A stretch of 36,255 nt of DNA, taken from the NCBI GenBank assembly GCA_018609945.1, contig JAHENO010000110.1, positions 1 to 36,255 of the forward strand. Direction: 5' to 3'. The notes beneath the pieces are model-generated. The model did no database searches. It was given only the letters and a program-made list of their open reading frames with translations, and had not been told where the DNA came from. The stretch comes from Haloarculaceae archaeon. Its GTDB lineage: Archaea > Halobacteriota > Halobacteria > Halobacteriales > Haloarculaceae. Shown here piece by piece: positions 16,615 to 25,211 of this stretch. Numbering within the stretch: position 1 is the stretch's first letter; each line of letters starts with the position of its first letter. Both the position numbers and the translations under genes were made by a program.

Positions 16615-18174
16615 ATGACAGGAGAGGACAGTACCGACGGAGACGGGGCCGACGACACGCCCGCCAGCGACGGCACGGACGCCGAGGCGGGCGCCGAGAG
16701 CGTCGTCCGCCGCGAGCGGTTCGCCGGCGGTCCCGCCCGCGAGTTCCTCTCCTCGCTGGCCGACGACGAGCGCATCTTCGCGGCCGACCTCGCCGTCGAC
16801 CGCGCACACGTGGTGATGCTCACAGAGCAGGACATCGTCCCCGAGGAGGACGCCGGCGCCATCCTCGCCGCACTCGACGAGGTGGAGGCGGCGGGCCACG
16901 GCGCCCTGCCCGGGGGCGAGGACGTCCACGAGGCCATCGAGACGGCAGTCATCGAGGGGATCGAGCGCGACGGCGAGGTGCTGGTCGCGGGCGTCGGCCC
17001 CGCGGGCGGGCGGATGCACACCGCCCGCTCGCGCAACGACGAGGTGGCCGCCTGCATTCGCTACCGCCTGCGCGAGGACGTCCTGGCCCTGCTGGAGACC
17101 CTCATCGAGGGCCGCGAGCGGTTGCTGGACGTCGCCAGCGAACACACGGAGACGGTGATGCCCGGGTACACGCACCGCCAGCCCGCACAGCCGACGACGG
17201 TCGCACACTGGATCTGTTCCTACGAGGGTGCGCTTGCCCGCGACACGGAGCGGCTGCTCGACGCCTACGATCGGGTGAACCGGTCGCCGCTGGGCGCGGC
17301 CGCCTTCGCCGGGACGCCCTTCGATGTCGACCGCGAACGGACCGCCGACCTGCTGGGCTTCGACGGCCTCGTCGAGAACGCGATGGACGCCGTCTCGGCG
17401 CGGGACGTCCTCGTGGAGACGACCGCGGCGGCCGCGACAGTGGGGACGACGCTGTCCGGACTCGCAGAAGACGTGGTGGCCTTCGCCAGCGATGGGCACG
17501 TCGAACTCGACGACGACTACGCCTCGACGTCCTCGATCATGCCCCAGAAGAAGAACCCGGACACGCTGGAACTGGTCCGCGGGCGGACCGGCGACGCGAC
17601 GGCCGGCCTGGACGGACTGCTGACGACGCTGAAGGGGTTGCCACGGGCGTACAACCGCGACCTCCAGCGGGCCGGTCGGCACGCCTGGGACGCCGTCGAC
17701 TCGGTGACCGAATCCGTCGAGGTGGCCGTCGGCGCCGTCGCCACGGCCGAGTGGCCCGCCGACCGCCTCGCGGCCGCCGCGGGCGAGGGCTTTGCGACCG
17801 CGACGGGCGTGGCGGACCTGCTGGCGGGCGCGGGCGTGCCCTTCCGGACGGCCCACGAGGTGGTCGCGAAAGCTGCGGCCGACGCCGAGGGCAATACTCC
17901 AACCGTGACGGAGTTGAACGCCACGGGCGAGGCCGTGCTCGGCGAACCGCTGACCGCATACGTCGACGCTGCGGCCATCGAAGCAGCCCTCGATCCCGCG
18001 GAGAACGTCGCCGCGCGCGATTCGCGGGGCGGGCCCGCCCCCGTGGCCGTCGAGACCCACCTCGACCGTGCAACCGGACGGCTCGACGCCGACGGGGAAC
18101 TGCTCGCGGAAAAGCGTCGCCTGCTGGCGGCCGCCGCCGACGAACTGGACAGAGAGGTAAATAGCCATGTCTGA
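16615..18174 (+). CDS. argH: Argininosuccinate lyase
   Basis: HTARSRNDEVAACIRYRLRED; GYTHRQPAQPTTVAHW; SSIMPQKKNPDTLELVRG. Confidence 0.95.
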   Translation: MTGEDSTDGDGADDTPASDGTDAEAGAESVVRRERFAGGPAREFLSSLADDERIFAADLAVDRAHVVMLTEQDIVPEEDAGAILAALDEVEAAGHGALPGGEDVHEAIETAVIEGIERDGEVLVAGVGPAGGRMHTARSRNDEVAACIRYRLREDVLALLETLIEGRERLLDVASEHTETVMPGYTHRQPAQPTTVAHWICSYEGALARDTERLLDAYDRVNRSPLGAAAFAGTPFDVDRERTADLLGFDGLVENAMDAVSARDVLVETTAAAATVGTTLSGLAEDVVAFASDGHVELDDDYASTSSIMPQKKNPDTLELVRGRTGDATAGLDGLLTTLKGLPRAYNRDLQRAGRHAWDAVDSVTESVEVAVGAVATAEWPADRLAAAAGEGFATATGVADLLAGAGVPFRTAHEVVAKAAADAEGNTPTVTELNATGEAVLGEPLTAYVDAAAIEAALDPAENVAARDSRGGPAPVAVETHLDRATGRLDADGELLAEKRRLLAAAADELDREVNSHV

Positions 18175-18285
18175 GCTGATCACCGAGCGCGGATGGACCG
18201 CACCGACTGCGGAGACGATCGACCGCGTCCCCGTCCGGCCGGCACCGCCAGCGCCACCATCCCCGCGAGGGGATAATATACCAGA

Positions 18286-18302
18286 AATCTGAACATCAGA
18301 TT
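18286..18302. promoter_or_regulatory. Palindrome upstream of lysW
   Basis: AATCTGA-ACA-TCAGATT perfect inverted repeat in AT-richer intergenic sequence. Confidence 0.5.
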
Positions 18303-18351
18303 CGATACGTGCCGGAATACGCCCTCAAACACGCACAGAGCCCACTCTATG

Positions 18352-18371
18352 TTATCAATTTATTCTGATAA
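18352..18371. promoter_or_regulatory. Palindrome immediately upstream of the lysW TATA-like element
   Basis: TTATCA-N8-TGATAA, ~10 bp upstream of GGTTTAAGTAG (18380-18390). Confidence 0.5.
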
Positions 18372-18414
18372 TTTCGACAGGTTTAAGTAGATACGGACAG
18401 GAGTGGATGGTACG

Positions 18415-18579
18415 ATGGCAGAATGTATCGAGTGCGGGGCGGACGTGTCCCTGCACGACGACCTGGAGACGGGAGAGATCGTCGACTGTGCCACCTGCGG
18501 CGCCGAGCTGGAAGTGATCGGGACCGACCCCGTGGAACTGGACACGGCGCCCGAACTCGAAGAAGACTGGGGTGAGTGA
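18415..18579 (+). CDS. lysW: LysW amino-group carrier protein
   Basis: MAECIECGADVSLHDDLETGEIVDCATCGAELEVIGTDPVELDTAPELEEDWGE; zinc-ribbon cysteines and conserved EDWGE C-terminus. Confidence 0.95.
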   Translation: MAECIECGADVSLHDDLETGEIVDCATCGAELEVIGTDPVELDTAPELEEDWGE

Positions 18580-18669
18580 GATGGCGAGCGGCGCAGGACG
18601 GGCACAGGGCGCCAGGTGCGGGCGGCGCTGCCCTGCGCCAGTCCCGCGCCGGACGCCCGGAGGGAGCCG

Positions 18670-19614
18670 ATGAACATCGGTATCCTCTACTCCCGGATCC
18701 GCAAGGACGAGAAACTCCTGCTGGGCGAGTTGCGCGACCGCGGCCACGAGGTCACGAAGATCGACGTCCGCCGCCAGCAGTTCGGGCTCTCGGACCCGCC
18801 CGCGGAGTTCGAGGGGCTGGACGTCGTCGTCGACCGCTGTCTGGCGACGAGCCGGAGCCTCTACACGACGAAGTTCGCACACGCCTACGGCGTGCCAGTG
18901 GTCAACGGACCGGAGACGGCGCAGGTCTGTGCCGACAAGGTCCAGAACAGCCTCGCCCTGGAGCGGGCGGGCGTCCCGACGCCGACGACGAAGGTGGCCT
19001 TCACGAAAGACGCCGCCCTCGAGATCGTCGAGGAGTTCGGCTACCCCTGCGTGCTGAAGCCGGTCATCGGCTCGTGGGGGCGCCTGATGGCGAAACTGGA
19101 CTCCCGGTCGGCCGCCGAGGCCGTCCTCGAACACAAGGAGGTGCTGGGCCACTACGAGCACAAGGTCTTCTACGTCCAGGAGTTCGTCGAGAAACCCGGC
19201 CGCGACATCCGCGTCGTCGCGACCGACGGCGAGCCCGTGGCGGCGATGGTCCGGTCCTCGGACCACTGGCTGACGAACGCCGCCCAGGGCGCCGAGGTCG
19301 CACCCTTCGAACTGGACGACCGCGCACGCGAACTGGTCGCGAAGGCCAGCGACGCCGTCGGCGGCGGCCTGCTCGGCGTCGACCTGATGGAGGTGGGCGT
19401 GAACGGCGAGGCGCCACGCGCCTCGGACAGTCGAGCGGCGGAGCCGCGAGACGGCGGCGCCGACGACTACACCGTCCACGAGGTCAACCACACCGTCGAG
19501 TTCAAGGCGCTGAACGACGCCGTCGACGTGGACGTCCCTGCGGCGGTGGTCGACTGGCTCGAATCGACGGTCGGGACGGAAGCGGACGCGACAGCGGGGG
19601 AGGTCCAGCCGTGA
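18670..19614 (+). CDS. lysX: LysW-glutamate/2-aminoadipate ligase (ATP-grasp, LysX/ArgX)
   Basis: MNIGILYSRIRKDEKLLLGELRDRGHEV...; ATP-grasp motifs YPCVLKPVIGSWGRL, DLMEV...VHEVNHTVEFK. Confidence 0.93.
   Translation: MNIGILYSRIRKDEKLLLGELRDRGHEVTKIDVRRQQFGLSDPPAEFEGLDVVVDRCLATSRSLYTTKFAHAYGVPVVNGPETAQVCADKVQNSLALERAGVPTPTTKVAFTKDAALEIVEEFGYPCVLKPVIGSWGRLMAKLDSRSAAEAVLEHKEVLGHYEHKVFYVQEFVEKPGRDIRVVATDGEPVAAMVRSSDHWLTNAAQGAEVAPFELDDRARELVAKASDAVGGGLLGVDLMEVGVNGEAPRASDSRAAEPRDGGADDYTVHEVNHTVEFKALNDAVDVDVPAAVVDWLESTVGTEADATAGEVQP
19408..19463 (+). repeat. Palindromic in-frame insertion within lysX
   Basis: GGCGCCACGCGCCTCGGACAGTCGAGCGGCGGAGCCGCGAGACGGCGGCGCC; bounded by GGCGCC, internal GCGGC-GGA-GCCGC hairpin; encodes APRASDSRAAEPRDGGA between conserved LMEV and HEVNHTVEFK. 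Confidence 0.55.
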
Positions 19615-20648
19615 CGCAGACGGCGAGTGTCGTCGGCGCCAGCGGCTTCACCGGCGGCGAACTGCTGCGCCTGCTCGATGGCCACCCCGAATTCGAACTC
19701 GCCCAGGCGACGAGTCGCTCGAAGGAGAACAAGACCGTCGGGCACGCCCACCCGAACCTCCGCCACTGCGAGTTGCGCTTTTCCCATCCCGAGGACCTCG
19801 AATCGGTGGACGTCCTGTTCGCGGCGACGCCCCACGGCGTCTCGATGGAGCGCATCGACGCCTTCCGGGACGCGGCGGGAACGGTCGTGGACCTCTCGGC
19901 GGACTTCCGCCTCGACACGGCCGAGCAGTACGAGGAGTGGTACGACGGCCACGCCCGCCCCGAGTTGCTGGAGGAGGCCGTCTACGCGCTGCCGGAACTC
20001 ACCCGCGAGGAGTTGCCCGGGGCCGACCTCATCGCCTCCGGTGGGTGTAACGCCACGGTCACCATCCTGGGCCTGCTCCCGCTGGTCGAGGACGGGATCC
20101 TCTCGGGCGACGAGCAGATCGTCGTCGACGTGAAGGTCGGCTCCAGCGAGGGCGGCGCGGGCGGCGGCGAGGCCTCCTCGCACCCCGAGCGGTCGGGCGT
20201 GGTGCGGCCCTACGCGCCGACGGGCCACCGCCACGAGGCCGAGATCGAGCAGTTCCTCGGGCTGGACGTCTCCTTTACCGTCCACGCAGTCGATATGATC
20301 CGCGGCGCGTCGGCGACGGCGCACGTCTTTCCGGGCGAACCCGTCTCGAAGGGCGACCTCTGGGGAGCCTACCGCGGGACCTACGAGGACGAACCGTTCG
20401 TGGACCTGGTCGCGGGCGGCGGCGGGGTGTATCGGTACCCCGAACCGAAGGCCGTCGCCGGGACGAACCGGGCGGAGGTCGGGTTCGAACTCGACCCGCC
20501 GAACAGGCGGCTGGTGGTCTTCGGGGCCATCGACAACATGATGAAAGGCTCTGCGGGCCAGGCGGTCCACGCCGCGAACGTCGCGCTCGGGTTCGAGGAG
20601 ACCGCCGGCCTGGGGTTCCAGGGCCTGCATCCTGTCGGAGCACCCTGA
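19611..20648 (+). CDS. argC: N-acetyl-gamma-glutamyl-phosphate reductase / [LysW]-aminoadipyl phosphate reductase
   Basis: GTG start VTQTASVVGASGFTGGELLRLLDGHPEF; ASGGCNATVTILGLLPLV; VDVKVGSSEGGAGGGEASSHPER. Confidence 0.94.
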   Translation: MTQTASVVGASGFTGGELLRLLDGHPEFELAQATSRSKENKTVGHAHPNLRHCELRFSHPEDLESVDVLFAATPHGVSMERIDAFRDAAGTVVDLSADFRLDTAEQYEEWYDGHARPELLEEAVYALPELTREELPGADLIASGGCNATVTILGLLPLVEDGILSGDEQIVVDVKVGSSEGGAGGGEASSHPERSGVVRPYAPTGHRHEAEIEQFLGLDVSFTVHAVDMIRGASATAHVFPGEPVSKGDLWGAYRGTYEDEPFVDLVAGGGGVYRYPEPKAVAGTNRAEVGFELDPPNRRLVVFGAIDNMMKGSAGQAVHAANVALGFEETAGLGFQGLHPVGAP

Positions 20649-20649
20649 C

Positions 20650-21576
20650 ATGACGGTCGTGATCAAGATCGGTGGTGCCCGCGCGGTCGACCCCGCGGGG
20701 GCGCTCGCGGACGTCGAATCGCTCGTCAGCGGTGAGGCTGGCGAAGTGGCCGACCCGGAGGGCGGCGCCGGCCCGCACGGCGTGGTCGTCACCCACGGCG
20801 GCTCGACAACCGTCGACGAGACCCTCGAACGCCTGGGGATGGAACCCGAGTACGTCGAGACCCCCTCGGGTGTCGTCGGTCGCTTCACCGACGCAGAGAC
20901 GATGGACGTCTTCGAGATGGTGATGCCCGGCCTGCTGAACACGGACCTCGTCGCCAGACTCCAGAGCCGCGGCGTCGACGCCGTCGGGCTGTCGGGCGTC
21001 GACGGGAAACTGCTGTACGGCCCCCGCAAGTCCGCGGTCCGGGTCGTCGAGGACGGCAAGCGAAAGATCCGCCGGGGCGACCACTCCGGTAGCCTCCGGG
21101 AGGTCAACGCGGACCTGCTGGAGACGCTCCTTTCGGAGGGCTACACGCCGGTGGTGAGCCCGCCCATGGCCGGCGCCGACGACGGCAAGGTGACGCCGGT
21201 CAACACGGACGCCGACCGCTCGGCGGCCGCCATCGCCGGCGAACTCGACGCGACGCTCGTGCTGTTGACGGACGTCCCCGGCATCCTCGAAGACCCCGAC
21301 GACCGCGATTCGCTCATCCGCACCGTCGAGACGCCGGCCGACTGGGAGCGCATGGAGGCGGCCGCGGAGGGCTTCATGGGTCGGAAGGTGATGGCCGTCC
21401 GCGAGGCGCTCGAGGGCGGCGCACCCGAGGTGGTGGTCGCCGACGCGAACCTGGAGCGGCCGGTCGCCACCGCACTCGAAGGTGACGGTACGCACGTCTA
21501 CCCGTCGGCGCTCGATGGCGAGGACAGTGGCGACGAGGACAGCGAGGGTGACGCGAACGGAGGTGCCGAAGCGTGA
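20650..21576 (+). CDS. argB: Acetylglutamate / [LysW]-aminoadipate kinase
   Basis: VVIKIGGARAVDPAGAL; VVTHGGSTTVDETLERLG; VNTDADRSAAAIAGELDATLVLLTDVPGI. Confidence 0.94.
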   Translation: MTVVIKIGGARAVDPAGALADVESLVSGEAGEVADPEGGAGPHGVVVTHGGSTTVDETLERLGMEPEYVETPSGVVGRFTDAETMDVFEMVMPGLLNTDLVARLQSRGVDAVGLSGVDGKLLYGPRKSAVRVVEDGKRKIRRGDHSGSLREVNADLLETLLSEGYTPVVSPPMAGADDGKVTPVNTDADRSAAAIAGELDATLVLLTDVPGILEDPDDRDSLIRTVETPADWERMEAAAEGFMGRKVMAVREALEGGAPEVVVADANLERPVATALEGDGTHVYPSALDGEDSGDEDSEGDANGGAEA

Positions 21577-22700
21577 GCGGCTTCGTCTTCTCGGAAAAGC
21601 CCATCCAGATCGTCGAGGGCGACGGTCCGTACCTCTACGACGACGGCGGGACGGAGTACCTGGACATGGGCGCCAGTTACGCCTGCGTCCCGCTGGGGCA
21701 CGGCCACGACGCGGTCCAGTCGGCGGCCGCAGACCAACTCTCGCGGCTGACCTACGTGCAGGCCTCCTATCCGGTGGCCGTCCGGACGGACCTCTACGAA
21801 CGACTCGCCGAGACGGCACCCGGCGACATCGACTACACGTGGCTGTGTAACTCCGGGACCGAAGCGAACGAGGCAGCCCTGAAGTTCGCCCGCGCGGCGA
21901 CGGGCAACTCGAAGCTCGTCGCCACCATGCAGGGCTTTCACGGCCGCACCATGGGGTCGCTCGCGACCACCTGGAAGAACAAGTACAAGAAACCCTACGA
22001 GCCCCTGATCGGTGACGTCGAGTTCGTCCCCTACGACGACCCCGACGCCATGGCAGAGGCGGTCGACGAGGAAACGGCGGGCGTCATCGTCGAACCCATC
22101 CAGGGCGAGGGCGGGATCAACCCGGCAAGCAAGGAATTCCTCCAGACTGCGCGCGTCGAGACCGCGACGAACGGCGCGGCCCTGATCTTCGACGAGGTCC
22201 AGACCGGCATGGGCCGGACCGGGACGCTGTGGGCCTCGGAGTGGGCGGACGTGATCCCCGACATGGTCACGGCCGCCAAGGGACTGGGCAACGGCCTGCC
22301 CGTCGGCGCGACGCTGTGCCGGGAGTGGATCGCCGAGAACTACGGCGACCACGCCTCGACGTTCAGCGGCGGCCCGGTCGTCTCCGCCGCGGCCGAGGCG
22401 ACCGTCTCGACCATCGTCGACGAGGACGTCCCAGCCCACGCCGCCGACGTCGGCGAGTACCTCCGTGGGCGACTGCGCGAGGAACTCGGCGAGGCGGCCC
22501 GGGAGGTCCGCGGCGAGGGACTGATGATCGGTATCGAGATCAAGCGCGGCGCCAACCGCATCCTGAAGGAGCTGGCGCTGAACCACGGGATACTGGCGCT
22601 GCCGGCCGGGCGGACCGTGGTGCGGCTGTTGCCGCCGCTGACGATCGAAAAAGCGCATGCAGATCACGTGGTCGACGCGCTCGCGGAGGTTCTAGGATGA
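21573..22700 (+). CDS. argD: Acetylornithine / [LysW]-lysine aminotransferase
   Basis: NSGTEANEAALKFARAATG; FHGRTMGSLATTWKNKYKKPYEPL; LIFDEVQTGMGRTG. Confidence 0.95.
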   Translation: MSGFVFSEKPIQIVEGDGPYLYDDGGTEYLDMGASYACVPLGHGHDAVQSAAADQLSRLTYVQASYPVAVRTDLYERLAETAPGDIDYTWLCNSGTEANEAALKFARAATGNSKLVATMQGFHGRTMGSLATTWKNKYKKPYEPLIGDVEFVPYDDPDAMAEAVDEETAGVIVEPIQGEGGINPASKEFLQTARVETATNGAALIFDEVQTGMGRTGTLWASEWADVIPDMVTAAKGLGNGLPVGATLCREWIAENYGDHASTFSGGPVVSAAAEATVSTIVDEDVPAHAADVGEYLRGRLREELGEAAREVRGEGLMIGIEIKRGANRILKELALNHGILALPAGRTVVRLLPPLTIEKAHADHVVDALAEVLG

Positions 22701-22744
22701 GTTGTGCGAGGACTCGTCATTGGAGCGGCTGTGGCGGCTACGGG

Positions 22745-22880
22745 GCCGAAGAAAGCCCCCGCGCTCTCGGCTCCCGCGACTCGCTGCGCGCTTCGCTCGC
22801 TCACTGTGCTCGCTCGCTCAGTGCTTACTTCGTCGGGGTTCACCGAGAGCGCGGCCCCTTTCAGTCCCACCCGTGTCGGC
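22745..22880 (+). repeat. Dispersed palindromic element, copy B (+ orientation)
   Basis: GAAGAAAGCCCCCGCGCTCTCGGCTCCCGCGACTCGCTGCGCG...TTCACCGAGAGCGCGGCCCCTTTCAGTCCCACCCG; GCGCTCTCGG / CCGAGAGCGC terminal stem. Confidence 0.85.
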
Positions 22881-22894
22881 TGGCCAGTCAAGCT

Positions 22895-23020
22895 ACGCGG
22901 GCGGGACTGAAAGGGGCCGGCCGGTCGATCCCTCCCGGGCGACGTAAGCACGCGACCGGAGGGAGCGCGCGCAGCGAGCCCCGGAGGGTCGAGCGGCCGG
23001 GGGCTTTCTGGCCGGATTCG
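22895..23020 (-). repeat. Dispersed palindromic element, copy C (- orientation)
   Basis: Reverse complement reads CCAGAAAGCCCCCGGCCGCTCGACCCTCCGGGGCTCGCTGCGCGCGCTCCC...GCTTACGTCGCCCGGGAGGGATCGACCGGCCGGCCCCTTTCAGTCCCGCCCG, close to copy A. Confidence 0.87.
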
Positions 23021-23061
23021 GTATCCGTGACTCCGAGAGACACAACTCCGGAGGCTAGAAC

Positions 23062-24156
23062 ATGAGCGAGGCGAGCCAGTACGCCGAGCCCCGCGAACTC
23101 CTGATCAAGCTCGTCGGCATTCCCTCGGTCACCGGGGAGGAACGGGCCTGTGCCGAGCAACTGGTCACGTTCTTCGAGGCCCACGACCGGGAGGCCCGGA
23201 TCGACGAGATGGGCAACGTCCGCGCGCCGGCCGACGACGGCGTGTTGCTGACCTCCCACATCGACACCGTTCCGGGGGACATCCCGGTACGGGTCGAATC
23301 CTGGTCGGCCGAGGAGGTCGGCTGGGGCGGCAGCGACGAGCCCGACGCCGGGACGCTGGAGGTTCTGCGGGGGCGGGGCAGCGTCGACGCCAAGGGCTGT
23401 CTGGCGTCGATGGCCGTCGTCGCCGTCCGGACGGGCGCGAGTTTCCTGGGCGTCGTCGGCGAGGAAGTCGACTCCCGGGGGAGCCGCCACGTCATCGAGA
23501 CCCGCGAGAGCGAGCCCGACGCGGTCATCAACGGCGAGCCCTCGGGCTGGGACGGCATCACGCTGGGCTACCGTGGCCTCCTCGCGGGCCGCTATGTCGC
23601 CACGAGCGAGTCGGGCCACTCCTCGCGCCCGGAGAACAACGCCATCCAGGACGCCATCGCGTGGTGGTCGGCCATCGAGTCGGAGTTCGCGACCGACGAG
23701 TGGCAGCCCGTCTTCGAGCGGGTCACGCCCAAACCCACCGACATCCGGGGCGGCCTCACCGAGGACGGCCTCTCCGTGGAGGCGACCATGGACGTCCAGT
23801 TGCGCATCCCGCCGTCGATGTCGACCGAGGAGGTCGTCGAGATCGCCGACGGCCACCTCGACGTCGCGGACCGGGTCACCTGGTACGACCGCGTCGAACC
23901 GGTGATGCAGAGTCCCCGGACGCCGGTCGCGCGGGCCTTCCGCGCCGCGATCCGCGAGGCGGGCGGCGATCCCCGGCTACTCCGGAAGACCGGCACCGCC
24001 GACATGAACGTCTTCGCGAACGCCTGGGACTGCCCGATGGTCACCTACGGCCCCGGCGACTCGGACCTGGACCACGCGCCCGACGAACACCTGCCGCTCG
24101 CCGAATACGATAAGTCGGTGGCGGTCCTCGAAGCGGCCACCGAGCGCCTGCTATGA
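23062..24156 (+). CDS. lysK: [LysW]-lysine/[LysW]-ornithine hydrolase (M20 family)
   Basis: LVGIPSVTGEERACAEQL; LLTSHIDTVPGDIPV; GRGSVDAKGCLASMAVVAV; GVVGEEVDSRGSRHV. Confidence 0.93.
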   Translation: MSEASQYAEPRELLIKLVGIPSVTGEERACAEQLVTFFEAHDREARIDEMGNVRAPADDGVLLTSHIDTVPGDIPVRVESWSAEEVGWGGSDEPDAGTLEVLRGRGSVDAKGCLASMAVVAVRTGASFLGVVGEEVDSRGSRHVIETRESEPDAVINGEPSGWDGITLGYRGLLAGRYVATSESGHSSRPENNAIQDAIAWWSAIESEFATDEWQPVFERVTPKPTDIRGGLTEDGLSVEATMDVQLRIPPSMSTEEVVEIADGHLDVADRVTWYDRVEPVMQSPRTPVARAFRAAIREAGGDPRLLRKTGTADMNVFANAWDCPMVTYGPGDSDLDHAPDEHLPLAEYDKSVAVLEAATERLL

Positions 24157-25055
24157 CCCGCAACTTCGTCGACGTCGACGACCTCACAGCCGACGAACTG
24201 CACGCCGTCCTCGACCGCGCGGCGACGATGAAGGCCGCCCACCAGGCCGGCGAGGGTGGCAAGCCGCTGCCCGACCGGACGCTGGGAATGGTCTTCGAGA
24301 AACCCTCGACGCGGACGCGCGTCTCCTTCGAGACGGGCATGACGCAGCTCGGGGGCCACGCCATCTTCCTGGGCCCCGACGACATCCATCTGGGCCACGG
24401 CGAACCCATCCGCGACACCGCTCGTGCAGTCTCCCGGTACGTCGATTTCATCATGGCGCGAGTGTTCGACCACGCCGACGTCGTCGAACTCGCGCAGTTT
24501 TCCTCAGTGCCGGTCATCAACGGCCTGACCGACGACGCCCACCCCTGTCAGACGCTCGCGGACCTGCTGACCATCCGGGAACGCTTCGGCTTCGACGCCA
24601 GCGTCGCCTGGGTCGGCGACGGCAACAACGTCTGCCAGTCGTTCGTCCTCGGGGCCGCGATGGTCGGGCTGGACCTGACCGTCGCCACGCCCGAGGGGTA
24701 CGGCGTCGACGAGGGCGTGCTCAAACGCGCCGAGGGGCTGGGCAGCCGGCCCGAACTCGCGACCGACCCCGCCGAGGCCATCGCGGGCGCCGACGTCGTC
24801 TACACCGACGTCTGGGTCAGCATGGGCCAGGAGGACGAGCGCGAGCAGAAACTCCAGGACTTCGAGGGGTTCCAGCTCACGACCGACCGCGTCGGCGACC
24901 GGACGGTGATGCACTGCCTGCCCGCCCACCGCGGCGAGGAGATCACCGACGACGTGCTGGAAAGCAACAACGCCGTCGTCTGGGACCAGGCGGAAAACCG
25001 GATGCACGCACAGAAGGGCCTGCTCGTCTGGCTCCACGAGAACGACAGCGAATAG
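24153..25055 (+). CDS. argF: Ornithine carbamoyltransferase
   Basis: FEKPSTRTRVSFETGMTQLGGHAIFL; HPCQTLADLLTI; MHCLPAHRGEEITDDVLE. Confidence 0.95.
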   Translation: MTRNFVDVDDLTADELHAVLDRAATMKAAHQAGEGGKPLPDRTLGMVFEKPSTRTRVSFETGMTQLGGHAIFLGPDDIHLGHGEPIRDTARAVSRYVDFIMARVFDHADVVELAQFSSVPVINGLTDDAHPCQTLADLLTIRERFGFDASVAWVGDGNNVCQSFVLGAAMVGLDLTVATPEGYGVDEGVLKRAEGLGSRPELATDPAEAIAGADVVYTDVWVSMGQEDEREQKLQDFEGFQLTTDRVGDRTVMHCLPAHRGEEITDDVLESNNAVVWDQAENRMHAQKGLLVWLHENDSE

Positions 25056-25211
25056 GCCAGCGTCCGGCGGAATCGCCGTGCCGCACACTTGTTTTAACCC
25101 GTTCGAGCGTGAAATCTCCAGTCGAAACGGAGGGGTTCGTGACCGGTTACCAAACGGGGAGGACAGCGGACCGAACGGGGCGCACTACCGGGTCAAAACA
25201 CCCGACAGCGG

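Noticed and set aside
18576-19610. N-terminal extension of the 690-aa ORF before ArgC
   Set aside because: Shadow frame of lysX; ArgC begins at GTG 19611
22745-23020. CRISPR array
   Set aside because: Repeats are large, inverted and palindromic, with no short regularly spaced repeats or spacers, and no cas genes nearby
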